The notes: generated from the letters alone by a model not told the origin. A stretch of 64,000 nt of DNA from JAQIBY01 sp046546095 (GCA_046546095.1 JBKGYK010000003.1:1-64000), one strand, 5' to 3'. Counted from the first letter of the stretch, positions 37,149-46,424 are shown. Numbers and translations are program-made.

Positions 37149-37180
37149 GTTGCAGATTTCCCACAGTTTACTTACTTTTA
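37149..37180 (+). promoter_or_regulatory. Promoter candidate of the sigma-54 activator gene
   Basis: GTTG at 37149-37152, a 20-base spacer and TACTTTTA at 37173-37180 (one mismatch to TAnnTTTG). The ATG follows 26 bases later. Confidence 0.4.
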
Positions 37181-37206
37181 CGGGTTATAAGAGATATAAT
37201 GTTATT

Positions 37207-38370
37207 ATGAGCAGGATACTTGTCATAGACGACGAAAAAAGCATCCGGAATGTACTGAAAGATATTCTGGAATACGAGAAATATAAAGTAGAACTTGCAG
37301 TGGACGGAAAGGATGGTTTACAAAAAATCAAGGACAATGGGATTGACCTGGTACTTTGTGACATCAAAATGCCTGAAATGGATGGCATGGAGGTGCTTGA
37401 AAAAGCCTTAAAAAGCAATCCCGAACTCCCTTTTATTATGATTTCCGGTCATGGTGACATTGACACCGCAGTTTCAAGCATCAAACAGGGTGCATACGAC
37501 TTCATACAAAAGCCCATAGACCTTCAGCGCCTGCAGATAACCGTTAAAAATGCACTGGAACGCAGTAGCCTGGTAACTGAAACCAAAAAGCTAAAAAAGA
37601 AAGTCAGTAAGCGTTATGAGATGGTGGGTAATTCCAGGCCTATGCAACATATCCGCGAGTTGATTGACAAAGTTGCCCCCACTGATGCCCGTGTACTGAT
37701 AACAGGTGAAAACGGTACCGGTAAAGAACTTGTGGCACATCATCTGCACGAAAAGAGCGAACGTGCCAAAGCTCCTTTTGTGGAAGTAAACTGCGCAGCC
37801 ATTCCTTCCGAGCTGATAGAGTCCGAACTTTTTGGCCATGAAAAAGGCGCTTTCACATCTGCACACAAGCAGCGAAAAGGAAAATTTGAACAGGCCAACG
37901 GTGGCACCATTTTCCTAGACGAAATCGGGGACATGAGTCTTTCGGCACAGGCAAAGGTATTGCGTGCCCTGCAGGAAAATAAAATCAGCCGCGTTGGCAG
38001 TGATAAGGACATCAATGTAGATGTTCGGCTGATAGCAGCCACGAATAAGGATTTAAGCAAAGAAATTGAAAAAAACAACTTCAGGGAAGACTTGTATCAT
38101 CGCATCAGTGTGATCCTGATTCATGTACCGTCGCTTTCAGAACGCAAGGATGATATCCCGCAGCTGGCTGACCATTTTCTCACAGAAATTTGTCTTGAAC
38201 ATGGCATTCCAAAAATGCAAATTACCGATGATGCCATAAAAGAACTGAAGAATTATTCATGGAGCGGCAATATACGTGAATTCAGAAATATGATTGAACG
38301 CCTGGTCATTTTATGTTCAGACAAGATCACAGGAAAAGACATCAAAACATATGCACAACCATTAGAATAA
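37207..38370 (+). CDS. NtrC-family response regulator lacking the DNA-binding domain
   Basis: A 387-residue activator of sigma-54 RNA polymerase. The receiver domain (1-120) has the phosphoacceptor D52 and the switch lysine K102. The AAA+ domain (about 138-365) has Walker A GENGTGKE (167-174), the sigma-54-contact loop GAFTSA in place of the usual GAFTGA (214-219), and Walker B TIFLDEIGD. After the AAA+ domain only about 20 residues remain, so the usual Fis-type helix-turn-helix is absent; the following gene starts 1 base after the stop, so this is not a broken frame. Such proteins may act from solution rather than from an enhancer. The cognate histidine kinase is not in the window. Confidence 0.88.
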   Translation: MSRILVIDDEKSIRNVLKDILEYEKYKVELAVDGKDGLQKIKDNGIDLVLCDIKMPEMDGMEVLEKALKSNPELPFIMISGHGDIDTAVSSIKQGAYDFIQKPIDLQRLQITVKNALERSSLVTETKKLKKKVSKRYEMVGNSRPMQHIRELIDKVAPTDARVLITGENGTGKELVAHHLHEKSERAKAPFVEVNCAAIPSELIESELFGHEKGAFTSAHKQRKGKFEQANGGTIFLDEIGDMSLSAQAKVLRALQENKISRVGSDKDINVDVRLIAATNKDLSKEIEKNNFREDLYHRISVILIHVPSLSERKDDIPQLADHFLTEICLEHGIPKMQITDDAIKELKNYSWSGNIREFRNMIERLVILCSDKITGKDIKTYAQPLE

Positions 38371-38371
38371 A

Positions 38372-39832
38372 ATGCGCACTGAAAAAGATTTCATAGGTGA
38401 AGTTAAGTTATCTGATGATGCACTATATGGCATTCATGCATGGCGTGCCTGTGAGAATTTTCCCAACAGGACAAAATTCAATCAGCGCTGGTACAAGAGC
38501 ATGGGAAGTGTAAAACTTGCTGTTTATCATACAATTCGTCGCTACCAGGAAGAACTGCAAAAAAAATATCCTGAGCTTTCAGAACTACAAAGAATCAGCA
38601 AGGACAAGCTGGATGCTCTGATTCAGGCAGCAGTAGAAGTAAGCGAAGGTAAGCATTTTACTCATTTCATTGTGCCGGCGGTTCAGGGTGGAGCAGGCAC
38701 GAGCATCAACATGAATATCAATGAAATTATCACCAACCGGGCTTTGACTTTACTGACTAAACAAGCCGGTGATTATAACATTCTGGACCCCATTGAATCT
38801 GCCAACCTCTTTCAGTCAACCAATGATGTTGTGCCCACAGCGCTAAAAACGGCGGTCATGCATGCCCTCACTGAACTGGAAGAGCATATAAATCAATTGC
38901 GTTTTGCACTTGAGCAACAGGAAAACGATCACAGAAATTCACTGCGAAACAGCTATACACAGATGCAAACTGCCGTTCCAAGCTCGTTTGGCCGCTTGTT
39001 CAGTGCATACAATGATGCCCTTAGCCGTGACTGGTGGAGGGTGTCAAAATGCTTTGAACGTATTAAGCAGGTAAACCTGGGAGGCAGTGCCATTGGTACC
39101 GGCATAACTGTACCCCGCTTTGTGATTATGGAAGCGGTCAGGGAGCTGCAGAAACTATCCGGCCTGCCTCTTACCCGTAGCGAAAACATGGTGGATACGA
39201 CCAGCAACCTGGACAGCTGGACAGAAATTCACGCTAGCCTGAAAGCTCATGCAGTAAATATGGAAAAAATTAGCAATGACCTTAGACTACTCGCCTCTGA
39301 CATTGCAGGAAACGGAAATCTGGAAATTCCCCAAAAGCAAACCGGCAGCTCAATCATGCCGGGAAAAGTAAACCCTGTAATCCCTGAATACATCATCAGC
39401 ACTGCCCATCAGGTATATGCTAACGACCAGCTGATATCCTCTCTCAGTGCACAATCTGTCCTGGAATTAAATCCATATCTGCCATCCATTGGCCATGCCG
39501 TACTCAACAGTCTTGACTTGCTGATAGCTGCATGCAAAAGCATGAAAAACGGACTGATAACAGGACTGAAAGTAAATACAGATGATGCCTGGAAGCAATT
39601 GCTACACAGCCCATCTCTGGCAACCGTTTTTGTGCCCTATATCGGATATCATAAAGCAGGAGAAATTGCAGGCATCATGAAAAATGACAAATGCGGCATT
39701 TTCGATGCCTGCGAAAAAAGTGGGCATGTAACAAAAGCACAGGCAGAAGAAATACTAAAACCCGAAAACCTGTTAAAACTTGGATTTTCGGTAAAAGACT
39801 ATATTAATTTTAAGAATAAAAGTAAAAAATAA
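38372..39832 (+). CDS. Aspartate ammonia-lyase-type enzyme of the fumarase/aspartase superfamily
   Basis: A 486-residue lyase that should convert aspartate to fumarate and ammonia. It has the N-terminal ALYGIHAWRACENF block, the QGGAGTSINMNINEII block and the signature loop GSSIMPGKVNPVIPE near residue 325. FQSTNDVVPTA departs slightly from the usual SSNDxxPT form. The GSSIMPGKVNP loop is shared by fumarases and aspartases, so substrate is not certain, but the N-terminus favours aspartase. It starts 1 base after the sigma-54 activator stop codon, so the two are one operon, and a nitrogen-related role for the activator is plausible. Confidence 0.8.
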   Translation: MRTEKDFIGEVKLSDDALYGIHAWRACENFPNRTKFNQRWYKSMGSVKLAVYHTIRRYQEELQKKYPELSELQRISKDKLDALIQAAVEVSEGKHFTHFIVPAVQGGAGTSINMNINEIITNRALTLLTKQAGDYNILDPIESANLFQSTNDVVPTALKTAVMHALTELEEHINQLRFALEQQENDHRNSLRNSYTQMQTAVPSSFGRLFSAYNDALSRDWWRVSKCFERIKQVNLGGSAIGTGITVPRFVIMEAVRELQKLSGLPLTRSENMVDTTSNLDSWTEIHASLKAHAVNMEKISNDLRLLASDIAGNGNLEIPQKQTGSSIMPGKVNPVIPEYIISTAHQVYANDQLISSLSAQSVLELNPYLPSIGHAVLNSLDLLIAACKSMKNGLITGLKVNTDDAWKQLLHSPSLATVFVPYIGYHKAGEIAGIMKNDKCGIFDACEKSGHVTKAQAEEILKPENLLKLGFSVKDYINFKNKSKK

Positions 39833-39887
39833 CCAAGTGTCCGGATAATGCAGACGCATTTCAGGATCGCAACAATAATCTCAGCAT

Positions 39888-40466
39888 ATGAAAGAATATT
39901 TTGCACACGAAACAGCAGTCATTGATGAAGGATGTAAAATTGGTAATGGCACAAAAATCTGGCATTTTTCTCATGTCATGAAAGATGCTGTCATCGGTGA
40001 AGGATGCAATTTGGGACAAAACATAGTGGTGTCTCCTGAGGTTGTACTTGGCAACAATGTCAAGGTTCAGAATAATGTATCCATTTACTCAGGCGTAATT
40101 TGTGAAGACGATGTGTTTCTGGGACCCTCCATGGTGTTCACCAACATTACAAACCCCCGGTCAGCAATCAACAGGCGCAGTCAGTACGAAAAGACCCTGG
40201 TAAAGAAAGGGGCAAGCATTGGCGCCAATGCTACCATCGTGTGCGGCCATGATATTGGTGAATATGCATTTATTGGTGCCGGAGCAGTAATCACCAAAAC
40301 AGTAAAACCCTATGCTCTGATGGTGGGCAATCCGGCACGTCAAATTGGCTGGATGAGCGAGTACGGCCATCGCCTCCATTTTGATAATAAGGGCATGGCT
40401 ATTTGCCCCGAAAGTGAAGAAAAATACAAACTGGAAAATAATTTTGTACAAAAAATAAAGGCATAA
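39888..40466 (+). CDS. Hexapeptide-repeat acetyltransferase, WbpD/WlbB type
   Basis: A 192-residue left-handed beta-helix acyltransferase. WbpD and WlbB transfer an acetyl group to the 3-amino group of UDP-GlcNAc(3NH2)A, giving a diacetamido-uronic acid sugar nucleotide. The N-terminus (IWHFSHVMKDAVIGEGC) and the NPARQIGWMSEYG tail are family marks. It is 3 bases before a WbpB-type dehydrogenase and 1 kb before a WbpA-type enzyme, which supports the specific call. Confidence 0.84.
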   Translation: MKEYFAHETAVIDEGCKIGNGTKIWHFSHVMKDAVIGEGCNLGQNIVVSPEVVLGNNVKVQNNVSIYSGVICEDDVFLGPSMVFTNITNPRSAINRRSQYEKTLVKKGASIGANATIVCGHDIGEYAFIGAGAVITKTVKPYALMVGNPARQIGWMSEYGHRLHFDNKGMAICPESEEKYKLENNFVQKIKA

Positions 40467-40469
40467 ATT

Positions 40470-41417
40470 ATGGAGAGCAAAGAAAATCGTTTTGCATTGA
40501 TAGGTGTTGCCGGATACATTGCCATCAGGCACGTAAAAGCCATTAAAGAAACAGGAAACAATCTGGCAGCAACCATGGACTTATTTGATTCCGTTGGTTT
40601 TTTGGATGCCTATTTTCCCAATGCAGATTTTTTCCACGAGTATGAACGATTTGACCGTCACGTGGATAAACTCAGGCGCAAAAACAAAAAAATTGATTAT
40701 GTCAGCATTTGCACACCAAACTACCTGCATGATTCTCACATACGGTTTGCTTTGAAAAATGATGCACATGCTATCTGTGAGAAGCCCCTGGTTCTGAATC
40801 CCTGGAATATCGACGGCTTGTCTGAAATTGAAAAAGAAACAGGGAAAAAAATCAATACCATTCTTCAATTGCGTCTGCATCCTACCATCATTGCATTAAA
40901 GGAAAAAATCGCCAATGGCCCCAAAGACAAAATATATGATGTTGATCTTGCTTACCTGACCAGCCGTGGAAACTGGTACCATTACTCATGGAAAGGAGAT
41001 CCCAACAAATCCGGTGGCATTTCAACCAACATCGGTATTCACTTTTATGATATGCTGACATGGATTTTTGGTGATGTGAAAGAAAGCATTGTCCATGAAC
41101 ACGGGGAAAAACGCGCCGCCGGATTTTTACATCTTGAAAAGGCCCGGGTCCGCTGGGTATTGAGTGTGGATGAAAATGACCTGCCTGACAATATAAAGGC
41201 ACAAGGACAACGGACATTCCGTTCCATCACGGTAGAAGGAGAAGAAATCGAGTTCAGCAAAGGATTTACGGATTTACACACACTCAGTTATCAGGAAATT
41301 CTTAAAGGCAACGGCTTTGGCCTCAAGGATGCACGTAAAAGCATAGAGGTTGTTTATGATATCCGCAATGCCAGTCCAACAGGACTTAAGGGTGACTACC
41401 ATCCCTTGTGTAAGTAA
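40470..41417 (+). CDS. WbpB/WlbA-type UDP-sugar 3-dehydrogenase (Gfo/Idh/MocA family)
   Basis: A 315-residue NAD-dependent oxidoreductase, inferred to oxidise UDP-GlcNAc uronate at C3. The dinucleotide fold begins ALIGVAGYIAIRH, and the CEKPLVLNP motif (about residue 105) supplies the catalytic lysine. The RLHP block that follows and the long C-terminal sheet resemble WlbA. Co-localised WbpD- and WbpA-like genes support this. The transaminase that would act next (WbpE) is not in this cluster. Confidence 0.84.
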   Translation: MESKENRFALIGVAGYIAIRHVKAIKETGNNLAATMDLFDSVGFLDAYFPNADFFHEYERFDRHVDKLRRKNKKIDYVSICTPNYLHDSHIRFALKNDAHAICEKPLVLNPWNIDGLSEIEKETGKKINTILQLRLHPTIIALKEKIANGPKDKIYDVDLAYLTSRGNWYHYSWKGDPNKSGGISTNIGIHFYDMLTWIFGDVKESIVHEHGEKRAAGFLHLEKARVRWVLSVDENDLPDNIKAQGQRTFRSITVEGEEIEFSKGFTDLHTLSYQEILKGNGFGLKDARKSIEVVYDIRNASPTGLKGDYHPLCK

Positions 41418-41488
41418 AGCCTGCGTAAAATCATTTTTTACCATTCGGAATAAAACTATTTTAGCTCCGAAAACCAAAATTATTGCAG

Positions 41489-42775
41489 ATGTACAATGCT
41501 ATTATCAGGAAAGAAAAGAAAATTGCCGTTATCGGTCTGGGTTATGTAGGGCTTCCCATTGCCCTGGAATTTGCAAAACACGTACCAGTTATCGGGTTTG
41601 ATATCAAGCCGGACCGGGTGGATATGATGAAAAATGGCAAAGATCCCAGCAACGAGCTTGAATCCAAAGAATTTGAGAACAAAGACATTATCTTTACATC
41701 TGATGTTGAAGACCTTAGGGACGCAAGTTTTTACATTGTTGCCGTTCCAACTCCCATCAACGAACACAAACTTCCTGAACTCACCCCGGTATTGAAGGCT
41801 TCTGAAACCGTTGGCAAAGTAATGAGTAAAGGCGATTATGTGGTTTTTGAATCAACAGTTTATCCCGGTTGCACGGAAGAAGATTGTGTCCCTGTGCTGG
41901 AGCAGCATTCCGGCCTGAAATATATTGATGATTTTAAAGTGGGTTACTCGCCGGAGCGCATCAATCCGGGAGATAAGGTTCACACCCTTACAAGCATTGC
42001 CAAAGTTTCCTCTGGTTGCGATGCCATGTCGGCGGAAAATATTGCAAAAGTGTATGAACTTGTAATTGAAGCAGGAGTACACAGGGCAAGCTCAATCAAA
42101 GTAGCTGAGGCCGCAAAAATCATTGAGAATACCCAGCGGGATGTCAACATTGCTCTGATGAATGAGCTTTCAATGATATTCAATAAAATTGGCATCAATA
42201 CTTTTGAGGTACTCGAAGCAGCTGGCACAAAGTGGAATTTCCTGCCGTTTATCCCCGGGCTTGTAGGGGGTCACTGCATTGGCGTTGATCCGTACTACCT
42301 GTTGCATAAAGCCAAACAACTCGGCTATCATGCACAAATCATCAACTCAGGCCGTGCCATCAATGACGGTATGGGTGCGCATGTCACAAAACAAACAATA
42401 AAACTGATGCTTGCAAAAGGCAAAGTATTGCATCAGTCAAAAGTACTGGTAATGGGTCTTACATTCAAGGAAAATGTTGCTGACATCCGCAACACCCGTG
42501 TGGTAGACATACTGCATGAACTGGATGACTATAAAGTGGATTATGATATTGTGGACCCCTATGCCAGCCCCAAAGAAGTCAGAGAAGAATACAATATTGA
42601 ACTGAATGAAATCAGGAATAATTACGATGCTGTTATCCTGGCTGTCAATCATGAAGAATACACCAAACTTGATGAGGCTTTTTTCAGGTCAATCTCTGCA
42701 AAAGACGGCATTCTTATTGATATCAAAGGCATCTTCAGAGGTCGCATCAAAGAAATGACATACTGGAGCCTTTAA
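41489..42775 (+). CDS. UDP-N-acetylhexosamine 6-dehydrogenase, WbpA/TviB type
   Basis: A 428-residue nucleotide sugar dehydrogenase that twice oxidises C6 of UDP-GlcNAc (or an epimer) to the uronic acid. The N-terminal NAD fold starts KIAVIGLGYVGLPIALEFA. The catalytic cysteine is in LVGGHCIGVDPYYL near residue 260, and the C-terminal domain (VMGLTFKENVADIRNTRVVD) completes the family pattern. It starts at the ATG at 41489; a TTG 6 bases upstream is possible. As the first enzyme of the WbpA-WbpB-WbpE-WbpD route, it is last in the gene order. Confidence 0.87.
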   Translation: MYNAIIRKEKKIAVIGLGYVGLPIALEFAKHVPVIGFDIKPDRVDMMKNGKDPSNELESKEFENKDIIFTSDVEDLRDASFYIVAVPTPINEHKLPELTPVLKASETVGKVMSKGDYVVFESTVYPGCTEEDCVPVLEQHSGLKYIDDFKVGYSPERINPGDKVHTLTSIAKVSSGCDAMSAENIAKVYELVIEAGVHRASSIKVAEAAKIIENTQRDVNIALMNELSMIFNKIGINTFEVLEAAGTKWNFLPFIPGLVGGHCIGVDPYYLLHKAKQLGYHAQIINSGRAINDGMGAHVTKQTIKLMLAKGKVLHQSKVLVMGLTFKENVADIRNTRVVDILHELDDYKVDYDIVDPYASPKEVREEYNIELNEIRNNYDAVILAVNHEEYTKLDEAFFRSISAKDGILIDIKGIFRGRIKEMTYWSL

Positions 42776-42789
42776 GGAACGGAAATAAT

Positions 42790-42820
42790 CAAGGGGATGC
42801 CTTAAAAAAGCACCCCCTTG
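42790..42820. terminator. Strong stem-loop after the WbpA-type gene
   Basis: CAAGGGGATGC (42790-42800) and GCACCCCCTTG (42810-42820) pair over 11 positions with a single mismatch, with an A-rich 9-base loop. No T-run follows on either strand, so it may stabilise a 3' end rather than terminate. Confidence 0.5.
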
Positions 42821-42850
42821 AGAAACCACATGAAAACTATCACTTGAATC

Positions 42851-42882
42851 CGGTTTTATCCAGTTGGGAAAACCGTTTTTTT
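42851..42882 (+). terminator. Intrinsic terminator of the sugar-nucleotide operon
   Basis: CGGTTTT (42851-42857) and AAAACCG (42869-42875) form a perfect 7-base stem with an 11-base loop, followed by seven T residues. It lies 75 bases after the stop codon of the WbpA-type gene. Confidence 0.85.
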
Positions 42883-43095
42883 GGAATAGCTACAGAGTAA
42901 ACAGGTTTTTGTCAAAATGGTTCATGTTCATTTCGTAAATGGTTTTGCAAAAGCCAGATTTTCTTTTGTTTTGGCAGTAGCCGATAATTCTTACACTAGC
43001 TTATCTATCACAAATATAACATCCTATACTCTACCAGCAGTCCACTAACCGGGCAACTAAACAAAAGATATTATTGTAACAAAAATGGTGGATGA

Positions 43096-43905
43096 TCAGA
43101 CCAGGACCATCATTTCTTTCATCAGCAGTGTCATTTTTTTCTCTGCTTTGGATGCCACTTTTTGCACCTCTTCGTGCGAAACCTCAACAATTTTTCCGGG
43201 CACACCCAGGTCGGTAATGATGGAAATAGCAAAACACGGAATCCCCATTTGCCGGGCCACAATAACTTCAGGTACCGTACTCATTCCAACGGCATCAGAT
43301 CCGATAATCCGAAAGTATCTATATTCAGAGGGAGTTTCAAATGTGGGGCCGGTTACTGCAGTATAAACACCTTCCTGCAGCTTAATATCATGTCTGGCAG
43401 CAATTTTTTTCACTATTTCAATGAGTCCTGGATCATAAGCCTGGCTCATATCGGGAAAACGGTCTCCGAATTCCGGCTCATGTTTTCCGATGAGGGGATT
43501 TGGTATCAGGTTGATATGGTCGTTGAGCACCATAAGATCGCCAATTTCAAAATCGGGATTCACACCACCACTTGCATTGCTGACAAATAAATGTTTGATA
43601 CCCAGCTTTTTCATCACCCTTACAGGAAATGTGATTTTTTCAGCAGAATATCCCTCGTAATAATGGAACCTGCCCTGCATAGCCACAATTGGCTTATCGT
43701 TAAGTGTACCAAAAATCAGGCGACCGTGATGACCTTCAACGGTACTTACCGGAAAATCCGGGATATCGTCATAAGCAATGGTCTCATTAATATCTATCTC
43801 ATCCACCAGGCCACCCAGACCTGTTCCGAGAATAATACCTGCTTCAGGACTTAGGGAAATCCTGTTCTTTATAAAGTTTGCTGTACCTTCGATTTGTTTT
43901 AACAT
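43096..43905 (-). CDS. punA: Purine nucleoside phosphorylase
   Basis: A 269-residue trimeric-type phosphorylase that splits purine nucleosides into base and ribose 1-phosphate for salvage. GIILGTGLGGLVDEI holds the phosphate site, MQGRFHYYEGY and NASGGVNPDFEIGDLM the sugar and base sites, and GPTFETPSEYRYFRIIGSDAVGMSTVPE the purine-binding region. The chosen start at 43905 is the usual one for the family and lies inside the 3' end of lpxK, which it overlaps by 62 bases in another frame. Confidence 0.94.
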   Translation of the reverse strand: MLKQIEGTANFIKNRISLSPEAGIILGTGLGGLVDEIDINETIAYDDIPDFPVSTVEGHHGRLIFGTLNDKPIVAMQGRFHYYEGYSAEKITFPVRVMKKLGIKHLFVSNASGGVNPDFEIGDLMVLNDHINLIPNPLIGKHEPEFGDRFPDMSQAYDPGLIEIVKKIAARHDIKLQEGVYTAVTGPTFETPSEYRYFRIIGSDAVGMSTVPEVIVARQMGIPCFAISIITDLGVPGKIVEVSHEEVQKVASKAEKKMTLLMKEMMVLV

Positions 43906-44971
43906 AGCGAATAATTTGATATTTAAATTCCTCTTCTTGTTCCTTGTTGCCCAAAAACACAACCTGGATTGGCAGGTAATATAAGTGTTTTTTCAGGGTT
44001 TCAGGAACCTCATCCATTTGTTTTATTTTTACTGCATCTTTTTCCGTTGTAATCAGGATCTTTTTCTGTGATTCAATTTTTTCAAATTGATTTGTGATGC
44101 GTTTAAGCTCTTCAGGTTTATAATAATGATGATCAGGATACTTGAAGGTTTTCCGCAATGTACCCAGTTTATGCAATTTATTTTTGAATAATTTATTTCT
44201 TGCGATACCGGACAAACCGATAATGTCATGGGGGGTGGAAGACAATTCTTCAAGCGTATATTCAACATCAGGATCAAAAACCTTTTTCAGGTTGCCGTAT
44301 TCGTAGCTGGTAAAATACAAATACTGAAAAGGATATATTTTCAATTCCTTATCCATCAAGCGTTTTTCGATGGGCTTCATGTCTTTGGGACATTTTGTGA
44401 TAATGATAATATGTGCTCTGCGGTGTTCGTGTGCATGTTCACGAAGCCTTCCAAAAGGCAAAAAATTATCGCGTGTAAAAGGCCGGTTATAATCAGATAA
44501 GAGAATATTCAGCCCCGCGTGGACTTTGCGATGTTGAAATCCATCATCAAGAATCACGGCATTCAAATCATCCATTTCAGACAGCTTTTCAATTCCCCTG
44601 ACTCTTTTTTCGTCAACTGCTACAGTAACATCAGGAAACTTTTGTTTCATCTGCAAGGGTTCATCTCCGATAGTTTTCGCTGTATCAGCTTCACCGGCAA
44701 GCTTAAAACCTTTGGTTTTTCGTTTATAGCCCCGGCTTAATACAGCCACGCCAAATTCATTTTTCAGCAATCTGATAATATATTCAACATGGGGGGTTTT
44801 TCCGGTTCCGCCAACTGTCAAATTGCCCACACAGATTACCGGGAAATCAAAACTTTTTGATTTCAGAATTTTGTTTTCATACAGCGCATTCCGCACTGCT
44901 ACAAGCATCCCATAGATCAGAGAAAGGGGATAAAGAAAAAACAGCCTGAGTATTTTGATACCTACTGACAT
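43844..44971 (-). CDS. lpxK: Tetraacyldisaccharide 4'-kinase
   Basis: A 375-residue inner-membrane-associated kinase that phosphorylates the lipid A disaccharide at the 4' position. An N-terminal hydrophobic segment is followed by the P-loop GNLTVGGTGKTPHVEY (about 50-65), the SRGYKRKTKGF block and the DDGFQHRKVHAGLNILLSDY motif. The start at 44971 matches the family. Its last 62 bases overlap the start of punA, so the two are co-translated on one message downstream of metK. Confidence 0.94.
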   Translation of the reverse strand: MSVGIKILRLFFLYPLSLIYGMLVAVRNALYENKILKSKSFDFPVICVGNLTVGGTGKTPHVEYIIRLLKNEFGVAVLSRGYKRKTKGFKLAGEADTAKTIGDEPLQMKQKFPDVTVAVDEKRVRGIEKLSEMDDLNAVILDDGFQHRKVHAGLNILLSDYNRPFTRDNFLPFGRLREHAHEHRRAHIIIITKCPKDMKPIEKRLMDKELKIYPFQYLYFTSYEYGNLKKVFDPDVEYTLEELSSTPHDIIGLSGIARNKLFKNKLHKLGTLRKTFKYPDHHYYKPEELKRITNQFEKIESQKKILITTEKDAVKIKQMDEVPETLKKHLYYLPIQVVFLGNKEQEEEFKYQIIRYVKTNRRYSKLYKEQDFPKS

Positions 44972-45005
44972 TGTTAAGCCCGAAAGTAACAATTATTTAT
45001 CAAAA

Positions 45006-45043
45006 AATAAAAAATTAGTTTGTCTAATTTATTTTATGACAAA
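45006..45043 (-). terminator. Weak terminator after metK
   Basis: On the minus strand TTTGTC (45043-45038) and GACAAA (45024-45019) form a 6-base stem with a 13-base loop that spans the metK stop codon, followed by a T-rich run. It is weak, so read-through into lpxK is likely. Confidence 0.35.
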
Positions 45044-46326
45044 TTAAAAGCCTTTTTAATCTTCTCAATATAGTCGAGTTTTTCCCAGGTAAAGAGTTCT
45101 ACTTCGAGGTATGTTTCACCGTTGTAAGGCGAATGAAAATGTTTCTTCACAACTCTTGGCGTACGCCCCAGGTGTCCATAGGTAGCTGTTTCCAGATATA
45201 TTGGGTTTCTGAGTTTCAGGCGTGTTTCTATCGCATGCGGGGAGAGGGCGAAAATTTTCCGGATTTCACGTGCAATATCTCCGTCACTCATATTGATCTT
45301 TGCGCTGCCGTATGTATTGACAAAAACGCTCACAGGTTCAGTAACACCAATGGCATAAGACAACTGTACCAGTATTTCATCAGCCACTCCTGCTGCCACC
45401 ATGTTTTTTGCGATATGTCTTGCGGCATAGGCTGCGGATCTGTCTACTTTGGAGGGGTCTTTACCGGAAAAAGCACCACCTCCGTGAGCTCCCCGTCCAC
45501 CATAGGTATCAACAATAATTTTTCGGCCTGTAAGACCGGTATCCCCGTGCGGACCGCCAATAACAAATTTTCCGGTGGGATTGACATGAAGCTCGTAATC
45601 ATGATCGAACAATTTTTGCACCCGTTCGGACATGGAATTTACCACACGCGGGATAAGGATGTCTGATACATCTTCTCTTATTTTGGCAATCATTGCATTA
45701 TCAGCTACTGCTGCTGCTTCCGGGCTGTCATTTTTGGGCTCAACAAATTCATCGTGCTGTGTGGAAACAACGATGGCATGGATTTTTATCGCTTTGTGCT
45801 GGTCATCATACTCCACACTAACCTGAGACTTTGAATCCGGACGCAGGTAAGTCATTTCTTTTCCTTCCCGACGTATTTCTGCAAGCTCCTGCAATAAACG
45901 ATGGGAGAGCTCAAGAGGCAGGGGCATATAGTTGTCTGTTTCACGGCAGGCATAGCCGAACATCATTCCCTGGTCACCGGCACCCTGCTCTTCGGGTTTG
46001 GTTTTATCCACTCCACGGTTGATGTCCGGGGATTGCTCATGCAATGCAGTTAAAACACCGCATGAATTTCCGTCAAAGCGGTACTCTCCTTTGGTGTAGC
46101 CAATTTTGTTGACAATCCTGCGCACGGTTTCCTGCACATCTACATAGGTTTCAGACTTGACCTCACCGGCAACAACCACCTGGCCGGTAGTGACCAAAGT
46201 TTCGCATGCAACCTTCGATTCAACATCAAAAGCAAGAAATTCATCAACCATTGCATCTGAAATCTGATCGGCAACTTTATCGGGATGTCCCTCAGATACA
46301 GATTCTGAAGTAAAAATATAAGACAT
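45034..46326 (-). CDS. metK: S-adenosylmethionine synthetase
   Basis: A 430-residue enzyme that makes S-adenosylmethionine from ATP and methionine. The N-terminal [19 protein letters not shown], the [11 protein letters not shown] motif, and the [29 protein letters not shown] region split across residues 270-300 are all present. Its length is the longer form common in Bacteroidota. No SAM riboswitch is visible in the short leader. It has a perfect consensus promoter and is divergent from the bactofilin gene. Confidence 0.96.
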   Translation of the reverse strand: MSYIFTSESVSEGHPDKVADQISDAMVDEFLAFDVESKVACETLVTTGQVVVAGEVKSETYVDVQETVRRIVNKIGYTKGEYRFDGNSCGVLTALHEQSPDINRGVDKTKPEEQGAGDQGMMFGYACRETDNYMPLPLELSHRLLQELAEIRREGKEMTYLRPDSKSQVSVEYDDQHKAIKIHAIVVSTQHDEFVEPKNDSPEAAAVADNAMIAKIREDVSDILIPRVVNSMSERVQKLFDHDYELHVNPTGKFVIGGPHGDTGLTGRKIIVDTYGGRGAHGGGAFSGKDPSKVDRSAAYAARHIAKNMVAAGVADEILVQLSYAIGVTEPVSVFVNTYGSAKINMSDGDIAREIRKIFALSPHAIETRLKLRNPIYLETATYGHLGRTPRVVKKHFHSPYNGETYLEVELFTWEKLDYIEKIKKAFNLS

Positions 46327-46359
46327 AGAAAGAATATTTTAGTTCGAAAAAATATTTCT

Positions 46360-46390
46360 CAAAATTACACAAGGATTTAATTAATCCAAA
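46360..46390 (-). promoter_or_regulatory. Consensus promoter of metK
   Basis: On the minus strand TTTG (46390-46387), 19 bases, then TAATTTTG (46367-46360), a full match to the Bacteroidota consensus. Start of transcription is about 30 bases before the ATG. Confidence 0.7.
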
Positions 46391-46393
46391 TTA

Positions 46394-46424
46394 TTTCCAG
46401 ATTCAGACCAGAATATTATCTTTG
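46394..46424 (+). promoter_or_regulatory. Promoter of the bactofilin and ATP synthase genes
   Basis: TTTC (46394-46397), 19 bases, then TATCTTTG (46417-46424). It is divergent from the metK promoter; their -33 elements are 3 bases apart. The bactofilin ATG is 26 bases after it. Confidence 0.6.

Larger units (their letters stand above)
42776..43095. other. Intergenic region between wbpA-like gene and punA
   Basis: About 320 bases between convergent genes. It holds a strong hairpin at 42790-42820 and an intrinsic terminator at 42851-42882, listed separately. No gene is seen in the remainder. Confidence 0.6.

Noticed and set aside
42790..42820. Strong stem-loop as an attachment site or small RNA
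   Set aside because: It is a single inverted repeat beside a true terminator, with no second copy, so a 3'-end structure is simpler.
46332..46358. AT-rich inverted repeat in the metK leader as a SAM riboswitch
   Set aside because: AATATTTT/AAAATATT is too small and AT-rich, and none of the known SAM-binding cores are present in this short leader.
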